The position numbers were made by a program, and so were the translations under genes. Source: Nilaparvata lugens (taxonomy: Eukaryota; Arthropoda; Insecta; Hemiptera; Delphacidae). From it: a DNA stretch of 64,000 bases. The notes beneath the pieces were generated by a model, which worked only from the letters and a program-made list of their open reading frames with translations, ran no database searches and was not told where the DNA came from. Positions 32,024 through 42,830 of the stretch are shown one piece after another (positions within the stretch are counted from its first letter, which is position 1; each line of letters begins with the position of its first letter). The stretch is taken from positions 32,511,852 through 32,575,851 of the forward strand of contig NC_052509.1 of NCBI RefSeq assembly GCF_014356525.2, read 5' to 3'.

Positions 32024-32610
32024 TCTTCTTCTACCTATATCTAAAAGGCTAAGCCCCGACAAACTGAAATCACATCACAGCCCAAACTACTAAGCCTAAA
32101 AACTTGAAATTTCGCAAAATCGTTTATTGTAGCCTCAAAACATCAACTACAAAAGGATTTTCAGAAATCTGCCTCCCCCCATGAGGGAGCTGGCCCCCCC
32201 AAAATTCTCACTTTTTAACCGTTCATTGCACAGCAAAGTCATGAGGAACTTTTTCGTTCAGGTACGAAAAAAATCAGATCTATGCAGAAAAATTCCAATC
32301 AGGAGCACAGGGGGGTTCAGGAGAGGGCACTTTTCGAAAATAATTTTGATGTAAAATCACACTACAGCTCAAACTAATTGGCCTACAGACTTGAAACTTT
32401 GCAAAAATATTCATGCTAGATGCGCACTAAGAACGGATTTTGAGATATTTTGCCTCTAAGGATTTCAAAGGATAAAAAATGAAATGAAAAAATTCTTTAT
32501 TAGGCGAAGTTAAAAGGATCCTATTAAGTAAGCTTATGGTAAGGTGAACTCCATATAGAACTGAGATAATTGACACATGATATTCTAACATTTATGTTGT
32601 AATCATTGGA
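32024..32610 (+). repeat. Second copy of the Helitron 5' module
   Basis: Begins with A|TC (TCTTCTTCTACCTATATCTA) and then follows the first ~570 bp of the outer element at 29652: GGCTAAGCCCCGAC, GGATTTTCAGAAAT, GGAGCACAGGGGGG and GATATTTTGCCTCTAAGG. The copies differ by scattered substitutions and short indels. This could be the 5' end of a second Helitron nested in the first, or an internal duplication. Confidence 0.8.
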
Positions 32611-33291
32611 AAGCTTAAAACAATTTCATCAATTTGCTGATCGAATTGATTTTGCATTGATTGAGAGCGCGAGCTTACCACGTGTTTGTTCTATCGTTGT
32701 ATGCTTGGCCAGTTCGGTTTGCGCCTTCTATCAGCTGTATATGGAGTCTCATACACTCAGATTAGAACAGAGCACAAAGGTTTTCTTTGGTTAGGAGTTT
32801 GTTGATAATTCTTTTTTCAAATTCAAATTTTATTGCCATCAAAAATCACATTGAAAACTTTCTTAATAGAAAACAAGATTACAGAAACAAAATGTCAAAC
32901 ATATAACTACATTTATTTGTAGCACGGCCAGAAAAAGACAAACTTGAGTACTAGCCGTGAGTTTATTAAATATAACTTAATATATATATTTTTTTTTTGT
33001 TAATAAAAATTACGAGTTGATGAGAGATGCGAGTAATTCCTTATATTTGATCCTAATGGTTATTCATAATACAGTAGTCAGGGTCACTACAATCAGAATT
33101 TTTTTATTCTGTACGGTAGCTAATAAATTTCATACGTATTGATTGTCCATAATGTATCCAGTGTCCATAATGGAAGTAATTGAACTACTCAAAATTAATA
33201 GCTTACTGGTCCCTTATAGATTTATAGTATTCCTGGTGATTGAGCCTGTCTTTTTCAGCGTTGCCTATTAATAATAAAGCTTAATTCACAA

Positions 33292-34303
33292 CTAGCTTAC
33301 CCAGCGAACTTCGTAACGCCAATTTATCTCATGTTACACTTGACTTTATTTGGTGAATCATGAAATTTACCTGACAATCAACATGTTCATTTACATCTCA
33401 ATACGGACTTCCTATGTGCTTAGTCATGCAGCATTCATTATTCCGAAAACATATTATTCTTCTCAATCAATTGGTAGTAATATCTATCAGTAAAGTTTTC
33501 AATTAAAAAAAGGTTATATCAGTGTTTCAAAGAAAAATATTCAATGTTTTCATAGCTGAAGATTGTCGATATATGGTCCAGGAAATATGCGATGTACGAT
33601 GAATCACACAGAATTCCATATTCTTTCCATTTTAGGATGAATATAAGCTAAGCTAAATTAAAAAACATTTAAATTATTCTTTCATTCTTCAGTAATAGAT
33701 GAATATTTTTTTTCAACATTTTCCAGTTCCTCAATGATAGGGGAGTGATAATAATTATTTGTATAGGTCTTCTAAGGAACCATTATCAACTTCACTTCAA
33801 CTCCAAACTACCGTTTCAATACCAGTACACAATAATTTATCACAGGGTGATATGTTTATTAAAGCTGGTAACTTTAGATGCTAAATCATATTATCAAATT
33901 TCACATTGCTAATCACATTTTAAGTTTTTTTTATTATGTAGTATGGTTATCTATTTATTAATTGTGTAAAAAAGGCTCTTCATGGTATTGTCTGTGAGCC
34001 TTCATATGTATATGTATATCAATAAATAAATAAATAAATAAATATTATCACAATATGATCTTGAATCATGATCATCTTTTCGTTCTTCAGTAGCCGCTCG
34101 GCCGAAAATTTCGAAAACATATGTCTGTAAAATGGATTAATAAATAATTATTATTAGCCTCCCTATTAAAATTTCTGTTCAGAAACCATCCCCAATATTC
34201 ACACAACATATTCCCAAAGTTTCATGCCGTTATGTCAAGTAGTTTTCAAGTCTACAGGGAACAAACAAACACACAAACAGACATTCATTTTTTTATAAAT
34301 AGA
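33292..34303 (-). mobile_element. Nested minus-strand Helitron, 1.0 kb
   Basis: Read on the minus strand, it starts A|TCTATTTATAAAAAAATGAA and ends in CGAAGTTCGCTGGGTAAG CTAG|T. I recognise these as the ends of a widespread arthropod non-autonomous Helitron class. There is no coding capacity. An AAATA repeat (about 34020-34042 on the plus strand) lies inside. It is nested in the larger element of opposite orientation, so it is the younger insertion. Confidence 0.72.
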
Positions 34304-34502
34304 TTTCCATTCGGCTCAAACAAAAGCCTCTCTAAATGGAGGTAGAATGATAAGGATTCAGTTCTGTTGTTTTAACATTTTTTCAAATCACTTTCAAAAA
34401 GTTCATGTAGTACCTACTATTGTGTTTGAGACACTCCTGGCGCTATCATAGTTTCACCACTATTCTGTTCCACAGTCCTATCTCTTGCAGTCGTTAACTA
34501 TA

Positions 34503-34741
34503 TCTAAAATAATTATATAAAGTAAAGAGCTGGCTTATGTACGTACGGGATAGGAAAATTATGTTTGACGCATCATCACGTCTGACCTACTGGACTAATT
34601 AACTTGAAATTTTGCTTATAGATTCTTAATTAACCAATGATGGTTATAGACCTATTCTCAATTCTTCAAAATTTCATTACGTCAAGTTTTCATTTTGTGA
34701 AGTTTTAAAATAGATCCTTGCGAAGCACAGGTTCTTGCTAG
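34503..34741 (+). mobile_element. Alternative short Helitron reading at the 3' end
   Basis: A second A|TC start (TCTAAAATAATTATATAAAG) followed by CTGACCTACTGGACTAATTA and ACTTGAAATTTTGC resembles a complete 5' region only 239 bp from the shared CTAG|T end. It could be a short Helitron inside the larger one that reuses the same terminus. The bases left of 34503 do not match the retroelement tail, so this reading alone cannot explain the flanks. Confidence 0.4.
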
Positions 34742-34915
34742 TAGTTATTATATTACAAATTGCTTTTTCATATCATATACAGTTCAATAATTATTTTCTT
34801 AGTCTATATTATGTAAATTCATCTATAATTTTGCTGTATTGTAAGCTATTGTATATAAGTGTATAAGCCAGTATATATTGTAATCTACATAAATAAAGTA
34901 CTTAATCAATCAATC
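34742..34915 (+). mobile_element. Right half of the interrupted retroelement tail
   Basis: TAGTTATTATATTACAAATT to ACTTAATCAATCAATCC matches the second half of the E2-type 3' end, including TAAGCCAGTATATATTG and the AATC tail. It continues exactly where the left half at 29538-29651 stopped. Confidence 0.88.
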
Positions 34916-37439
34916 CCTCATACTATCATATTCTTCCTTCTTATTATCATGTCCATTTGAATTTGTTATCTCTGCTTTATATTGCTAATAGATGCTAATA
35001 TATTATGCATCAAGAGAACGAAAATATGCTTTTTTCCCTCTCCTTTCTGGGAATAAGCAAGTAGACAACGGAAATTTTCTCTCTTTTCCTCTCACTATTC
35101 AAAACTAACACACTGTCACACTCTCTCTTTCTCTCTCGCTCTCTCGTTCTTGGAAGGGCTATCACATTCTCGCTCTCTCAGAGAGACTATATAAGTGTAA
35201 AAAAATGGAACATTCTGTTTTCTCTCTTCTTTGTGAGATTATATCATGACATCACCCATTTTTCCATCTCTTTCTCTCACACACACTTTGTCTCTCGTTT
35301 CATGCACATTCTCACTATCGTTCTAATTCTACTCTATCTGTAATTCTACCGCCTCATCACTTTGGCCTAAATGGTTATTCACTTACCACCGACAATACAC
35401 AGCGCTCTCTGCAGTCACTGAATGGAACTAAAATTCCTCCCACAGGTGAACGCTGTACGAATTTTCCGCAAACGTTGACCAGAAAAGTCGCTATCTGCTT
35501 CAATTCTACAGAGACTACCAATTATTCTCATTTCAGAGTGGAATGTGTGAATTCCCATCAGGAAGTGCAATTTTAAGAATGATCCGCCGCGTTCGGTATT
35601 TCCCAGGCCGCTCGTGACGTACAGTAATTGTTGAAGTCGAAATAAGGTTTGTTATCATGAGTTGAGTCATGGTTAATTAATTGATTACTGTTGATTTTGA
35701 AAGAATTGTTGGTATTGTGCTTTTTTGAATACAGAATAACACTAGAAAAAGTTGAAGTCTGTTGAATCATGGCAGATACATTAATCACTTTCAAGTGAAA
35801 AGTTGAATCATAACCTCTATTCTTTTTTCGAAACTCTTATTCAACGAAATTAGGGAGAAAGACAGTTATGGGCTATGCCTGTTGTCTCCTCCCAATGATA
35901 TACTATTGTAATAATGATATAATGTGTGATTGACAATGGAATAATCAGACAAAATAAATTAATCACTGATTGCTCTGGAATAGAGAAAGTGGATAGTATT
36001 ATATTTTTCTTAGTATAGAAAACTCTGCCATCAGTCCTAAAATGTTCTACAGATTGAAACGGACTGAAATTGTTACTAAGAAAACATAGGATGAGTAGAA
36101 CAAGACAGCGGAAGAGGAGAGATGGAGTAAACCGAAGTATGTGGTGAAAAATTGAATTTAAACCATTATCATAAGATAAGAAAGCTTGCTATTGTCTGTT
36201 CTAGGTTGGATCTCAAGCTGTTCGAAAATGAGAATAAGAATGATGTAGATAGCGATGAATAGTTTATCTTCATATAATATAGATAAAATTGTTAATATAG
36301 TTATAATTGTCTGATTCTCAATTTGATTTGTAAAAAATTGATTTGATTGGATAGACAAGGGTAATGAGACATGTTTGAAAGAAAATCTATCAAATTAATA
36401 AGCTTCCAGGTGAATAATGATTATCAATTATTATTGCAATTGATATCTCAATGCAACTTGAACGCATTATCAAAATACTGGCAGTTACCTATATTCAAAA
36501 CTGTAGTTCTTTTTCTTCTCCTTCTTCCTTTGACAGGCTAGGTGTGACTGCCCGTACCGATCTCAGTTCTTCTGAATTCGACTAAATCGACTGAATTCGT
36601 CCTGGGATGTAGGCGATCTCTTCTTCCAAATGGCTGATATTCCAGACTGTTTTTCAGTCCTTTTTTATAATCCATTTTTCCGGTCCTATCCGAGGCTGTA
36701 ACTGTAGTTCTCTGTTTATATCTATTGTATTGACTAAGCATTAAATAAGCTATCAATGTCTTGAAATTAGACGATATCTAATTCTTCAGGCTAAGGACGT
36801 TTTACTGGTTATGTCAATTTGGAACGGTGATGGAGGGTAAACGAGAAGAACACAAGGAGAAATGATAAAACGTTGTCAAAGAGGAGGGAGGGGATGAGGA
36901 GGGAAGATAGTGAGAACGGAAGAACGAATCGAGGCTGCATGAGCCAGATATGGACCATTCATTTGTCTCTGTCAATTTCACGCGTCTGATAGGGCGGCAC
37001 CTCAAGCATCTGTCCTTTTCTAATACGCCCTCAGCACAGCGCCTATCGCAAAACGATTCAAACACATTCAGATACCTGCCGGCTTGCTACATGAGAATAG
37101 TAGGAGGCAGCGACTCATGAAAGAGATTCTCGGTTTGGAGAATATGTGAAGTTGTGGTATAAGAGGGAGATTTGAATTCAGAGAAAAGACGGAGAAATTC
37201 ACAGACTGTGAAAAAGAGAAAGGATGGAGCAGGAGGAGAAAGTTGTGAATACAGTATCTTAGGTAATAAGAATGAGGGGACGGGAGTGAAGCACGATTTA
37301 AAGAGGATGTTCTGGTGTCGATAGAGAATTAGATTGATAAATCATAAGTTGTGCGTGTGAGAGAGAGAGAGAGAGAGAGAGTATTTTTTCTAATAGGTAT
37401 GGAAAATCCCTACAGCAAATCCAACGTGCTACAACTCTT
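34916..37439. other. Anonymous sequence, pyrimidine-rich then AT-rich
   Basis: Contains a CT-rich patch (35080-35340) and a short GA run (37360-37380). No open frame shows a domain, and I found no match to the other repeats in the window. Confidence 0.5.
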
Positions 37440-38614
37440 CTGAGGAAACATTTATCATAGATTCATATTCTGAGTAATAAGCGTGATAAACAGAGAAAAA
37501 CTTAATAATGGTCTCCCACAGGGTTCATTCCTTGCTCCAAGTCTTTTCAATCTATACACAGCAGACTTGCCTATCACATGTTCTAAAAAGTTCACATATG
37601 CTAATGATATGGCCCTTGCATCTCAGCATAAAAATTTTGAAAAAAAACTGAGGTAGTGCTCTCTGAAGACCTGAAGAAGATGGTGGAATACTTCCATAAA
37701 TGGAGGCTCATTCCAAGACTGAAGAAAACAGAAGTCAGCTCATTCCACCTTAATAGTAAAATGGCTAATAGGAAACTCCAGGTTCATCTCAATAATGTAC
37801 TTCTCCAGCATCAAAATTTCCTCAAGTATCTAGGTATTACACTGGATAGAACACTGTCTTTCAAAAACCTCCTGGAGACCACCTCAAAGAAAATTCAAAC
37901 CCGCAATAACATCATTCAAAAATTGTATGGTCCTACGTGGGGTGCCTCAGCTCATACCCTGCGGTCCTCCACTCTGTCTCTTGTTTATTCTGTAGCAGAA
38001 TACTGTGCACCTGTGTGGATCAATAGCTCATACAATAAGAAAATTGATGCACAGCTCAACATGGCTATGAGAATGATTACTGGGTGTATCAAGTCAACTC
38101 CTGTAAATTGGCTTCCAATACTGAGCAATATTGCTCCACCTCCCTTACGGAGGAAAAATTCCCTGTTAAAGGAATTCAAAAAAATTTCCGATAACTCTAT
38201 GCTGCCAATATCCATGAAGACCTTCCCGACCTAGAAATAGGTCGCCTCAGATCTAGAAGGCCTCCATTGACATCTGCAAAGGATTTGGTCAGAACCAAAT
38301 TCAACATAGACTCAGAGTGGAATGCTGCTTGGAATTTGCAAGGACCTGACCAATTGGCACGGCTTATCAAGCCAAATAAAGAGCCAGAGGGTTTCAGCCT
38401 TCCCCGTCACCTTTGGAAGGGATTAAACAGGGTGCGAACAGGGCATGGTGTATGTGGGGATAGTCTGCATAAATGGGGGATCATTCCATCACCTGAATGT
38501 GACTGTGGAGCTATAAAACAAACTTTGAAACATATTGCTGAGATCTGTCCTGTCAGGTTGTATCCCCATGCTGTTGAGGATTTTGTGAATGCTGCACCAG
38601 CAGCTCTTGAATGA
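37440..38614 (+). pseudogene. Non-LTR retrotransposon RT fragment with YAND motif
   Basis: Begins in RT motif B (LNNGLPQGSFLAPSLFNLYT, about 37495) and reaches motif C as TYANDMALA where YADD is expected, so the second catalytic Asp pair is broken. After a shift near 37655 the connection and thumb follow without stops (LSEDLKKMVEYFHKWRL, FLKYLGITLDRTLSF, SVAEYCAPVW). A further shift near 38230 leads to the C-terminal piece, with WKGLNRVRTGHGVCGDSLHK and a Cys/His cluster CDCGAIKQTLKHIAEICP (C-x-C and H-x4-C), typical of some insect Jockey-like ORF2 tails. The stop is at 38612. The 5' portion (endonuclease, motif A) is absent, which fits a 5'-truncated insertion. It belongs to a different family from the elements at 7.6 and 22.6 kb. 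Confidence 0.87.
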
Positions 38615-41600
38615 CTGGCTGATTTGGACTTAGCTTCATGAATGTCTAGTTATATCTTTTAATAATTATGTTATTAAAACTACTGGTTCTCTCCATGTGC
38701 ATAGTTTTATATCTTGACTTTTTTAATTTAATGACAATCAATTATTATAATTGAGCACATAATTCATATTTAAGAGGTAAATATTCCTATTATTCCATTC
38801 GAATTGATGATAAAAGATTGGGTTGAAACCATATTTGTACGATCAATCATTCATTAAGAATCATCTTCAAAGAATTATCACTGTCAAATTGGTTAAAGCA
38901 ACATGTTGTCTCAATCATTCTAATGTATTGATTTTTATTCAATGTGTCTTTATGACAGAGACAATGTGAAAAAAATATTAATTTGAACCATTATACATAT
39001 TGAGATCGATGTTCAAAAAAATTGTCTCACTTCTTTATATTTTTTTTAGAAAATTACAGAAAGAACTAGACTCCATTAAAAAAATTATCATGATATCTTA
39101 ATCATGGTGTTTTATCACTCCATTTTTTATTCCTTTTTCATAGAAAAAGGAAATTACGCAACCGAATGCTGCACAATATTCAAATCAACCGCCGATTGAA
39201 TCAAGCCTCAATTAAAGTAGCGAGCGAAGCAAGCCTGCTGGTCTTATATTTCTTGATAATTTAGCAGGAGGTCTAGATTGAACGGATCAGGCAAATACTG
39301 AGGAATGGTCGTTATAAAGCAGATGGTTATCGAAAAGCATATTATACCGTTATCTCTTCGACAGAGTGAGAGAGTGTGCGAGCGGAACAAATAATGGGAC
39401 TGGCAGTGATGACGTCACTACGTGAACAGTGTACTTGTGTAAGGGAGCCATGTATCACCCCCATTTGACCGCTGGGGGCAACTTGTGTATGTCCGCGAGG
39501 ATAACCTGTCAGATGAATTGAAAACAGATGAAAGAAAAGGTTTTAAACATGTAAGCAACCGCGATTGAATAGAGATAAGAGAAAACGGGCGTGTAACAGA
39601 GAATAGAAAGATAAATATTTGTGAGCATGTATGATACTGAAATAGAAGAGTAGTGAGAGAGAAATTGAGAGTAAAAGAGAGCAGGTGAGAGAGTGGGTGA
39701 AAACGAGTAATGTTGAGTAGGAAAGAACGAGTCTCAATTGAAATGCTTTAGGATCCGCAGCATTTCATACAAGCGGCGTTCATAACCGTGCGTTCTCAGT
39801 AGGGCTAAAATGATGTAGCGTCTAAACTTCTCACTTACGCACTCAACTCACTACATGATGCCTTACGAGACCTTTCCATGCACTTGCCAAGACCTTTTCC
39901 TCTCTCATCACATCATCTGGAAATGCTCGTCTGCCTGGGTGGAATTGTTGGGAGCCTCTTAAATCCCTAGTAGCATTAAGTTGGTGGCAATGGTCTTGAT
40001 TTGATTTACTGAAATTCATTCAAATTAAATCAGAAAACATAGTTTAAACAGGATTGAGAAGAAAGTCAAATTCATTGACGTAAATGACAAGTAAGTTAAT
40101 GACTACTCCATTAATAATTGAAAACTAATTTTTGTTTTCTAATTTCGGGAATGTTCAAAGGTTTCTGAATTAAATGGTGGCTAACTTTAATTTATACAAT
40201 ATTTAGAAAACCTCAGTTCATATACTTGATCATAGTGTCATAGACCAGAAGGTTTGACAAACCCCCAAACATAACAGTTTCTTTCTTCAAGAGAGAAAAA
40301 AATGCAATTTAAAAAACTAAAAGCTGATCAAACAGCTTTGGCTGACAGAGTACAGATGCGCTGAGCAGAGGTAGAAGTGGGGCTAGCATTCTAGCCTCCC
40401 CTTCAGCCAGATAGTTGAAAAACCTCTCCACTTTTTCCTGGACTTTTCTCCTCTTCACTCACTTTTCCATCGCCCAACTCCAGAGACAGACCGAGCTGAC
40501 CTGTGGCTGGACATCCCCAGGTTTTCCATTCAGACCATGCCAACTTAGGATGGACATCAACTGTATATGGGTATCGTTCATATTTAAATTTATTTTCCCA
40601 TATTGTTGTTGTTTTTAGAACTTGGAAATTGATTATGTTTTGTATCCTGTTTTAAACTGTCATTTTTTCAATGATGAAGAATACTTAAAAGAGTCCAATA
40701 CATTTCCGATTAAAGTTTTGTAAAACTATTTAGGACAAGTTTATTCATTAATTAAAAAGAACAAGATTATTAATTGAATTCTCGAAATCTCATAACCTTT
40801 ATTGATAGCTATTGTATTTACAAGATGTAGTGTAACTAATTTTATAGAAACCAAAATATGATGAATTATTCATATTTAATTCTCACAGAAATTCTTTACT
40901 ATAGATAAAACAAATCTGACTCCTAAAAATGTTTTACTTTCAAATACCGGAAAAATCATTCAGTTGATGATACTTAAAAACCAACTGCTTGCTCTACAAT
41001 CAAATGCTGCGCAACAACAATATTTCACAGTGTTCCCGTCTGGGAATTGGTGGATCGCCTTCTTTTTTCAAAAGTTTTTAATGTGTTAATTGAAATAGTA
41101 ATTCATCTATGTTAGCTCGATTAGTTGTATCATTCGAGGAGTAAGTCGAGATGTTGCAACTGATTGCTAGTACACATGAGTCATTACCTGTTTCAATTCC
41201 TTCCTCAAAGATTTTTGAACATGTTGTTTGAATAATTACTTCTACAAAAACAGGTCATCAATAATAATTAACTACAAATGGTGGATACCACGGTCCAAAT
41301 CATTAATGTCACAATAGATAATTGGGGCTCTTATTCTTACAAAGAAGGATAATATGGAAGCGAGAGGTTGGAATTCTGGGAAAGAACTCTTGAAAAGGTT
41401 CAACTAATACTACAAGTTTGCCTCGATAGAAGTTATAGTGAAACAATATTCCAAGATCATGAAAAAGTTATTAACAGCCTATCAAAAGAAGTATCAATTG
41501 AAATCAATCAATTATGTGTTTATCGTGATTTTATAATGTTCATAATGATTGATTCATGATTAGCTATTTTAAGAATGGACTGATCTATAGAGGAGAGAAT

Positions 41601-41690
41601 CTTTGAACCTCATTTTTCCGAACAGCAGATCAATAAGCTTCTTAGCTACCATGTCAATTATGTATTCGATAATAAATTCTCGAACCATGC
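38615..41690. other. Anonymous sequence, no supported gene
   Basis: AT-rich. Short frames such as 40415-40618 have no recognisable domain and their codon use does not stand out. The first few hundred bases may be the 3' UTR of the preceding retrotransposon fragment. Confidence 0.5.
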
Positions 41691-42830
41691 GTGTTTGGCT
41701 CTAATAAGCTTCTGTTGTATAATTGTCAGTACTGAATCTTGGTTTTCTGTTTTCAAAGAGAATTCAATGCTCTACAAACCTACGATAAGCATAAGTTTTT
41801 ACGATGCATTGTTAGAGAGTTATAAGCCCTGAAAGAGCAAAAATTGGATGAAAACCTGTCATTTTAACAATTACACACATTCATGAGCGAATATTTCGGG
41901 AACTATTGGGAATAAAACAAAATTCCACAGAACAAAAAGTGTAGAGAATTTATCAAGCTTCATTTTTGAATCGTTAATTAGGTCGGTTGAACGCATTGTT
42001 CTCAAGATATGAGCGTGGAAGCAAAACGCTGAGAAATGCAACTTTTAAACCACCCTCATCTCCTTAGCACATGAGTTAGGAATGAGGGCTTCTAATATGT
42101 TCTTTTCCTGAATAGTCTTAACGAAGCTGAGAAGTCAAAAATTGTGTTTAAAACATCCTTTCCAAATTCCTTTGTCAATTGGTCTACTGTTGCAAAAATG
42201 GAAATTCCACAATCAACACTAAAGCTGCTGCAAGAGGTGTAGGGAAATTCGTAAAAGTGTGAAATTATACATCAAATCGAAGAGAATTCAATGCTCTATG
42301 AGCTCATAATCAGCATGGATTTTTCCATCGATTTTTGAAAAGTTATATGAGCAGAAATCGAAAAAAAATTAGAGGCAAACGTGCTTTTTCAAAAATGTCA
42401 CACCTTCAAGAGCGGATATTTCGAAAACTAGAGAAAATATAGAAGAAGTTGGAACATCATTACTGTAGGAAATTATGTAAGCTTCAATTTTGTATAGAAC
42501 AGTTATGTCCGTAAGATACATAGTTTTCGAGTTATATGCGAGAAACAAAAAATGGTACCTTTAAACCACCCCCACCCCCTTAGCAGAGTGGGTATGGGTG
42601 GGGACTTTTGTTATGTTTACCTCCTCACTACCCTAAACAGAGCTGCGGGGTCAAAAATTGTCTTCCAAACATTTCCCTCTATCCCCTTTTTTGAGCACTC
42701 ATTGCCTGGACTATGTTGCATGGATTGGATAATTATAATTCAATTTTTATCCATCAAATTGAATTCTTAAAACAGACAACAAAGATTCAGTATGACAATC
42801 ATACGACAGAAGCTTATCAGAGCCAAACAC
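41691..42830. mobile_element. Inverted-repeat element with two diverged internal modules
   Basis: The ends are inverted repeats of ~75 bp. The left arm starts GTGTTTGGCTCTAATAAGCT and the reverse complement of the right end starts GTGTTTGGCTCTGATAAGCT; both run on to an AATTCAA landmark. Inside, two ~450-480-bp modules follow head to tail. Both start AGAGAATTCAATGCTCTA (41757 and 42286), both carry GAGCGAATATTTC or GAGCGGATATTTC, both pass CTTTTAAACCACC and both end near GTCAAAAATTGT. There is no ORF. I read it as a non-autonomous DNA transposon; target-site bases were not clear. Confidence 0.7.

Larger units (their letters stand above)
29652..34741 (+). mobile_element. Candidate non-autonomous Helitron, 5.1 kb
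   Basis: Starts with TC (TCTTCTCTATACCTATAAAA), ends with CTAG (GGTTCTTGCTAG), and sits between an A (29651) and a T (34742), as Helitron insertions do. The flanks are the two halves of a retroelement tail: AATTATCTA on the left and TAGTTATTATATTAC on the right, against AATTATCTATAGTAATTATA in the uninterrupted copy at 29335. The insertion therefore made no target-site duplication and no deletion. The 5' region carries modules of the type GACTTGAAACTTTGC also seen in other Helitron-like repeats. No Rep/helicase frame is present, so it would depend on an autonomous relative. A nested Helitron and a CTT microsatellite account for part of the length. Confidence 0.72.

Noticed and set aside
31618..32093. 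Leu/Phe/Ser-rich and Lys/Arg-rich frames
   Set aside because: They are produced by the CTT repeat; several frames stay open only because the repeat lacks stops.
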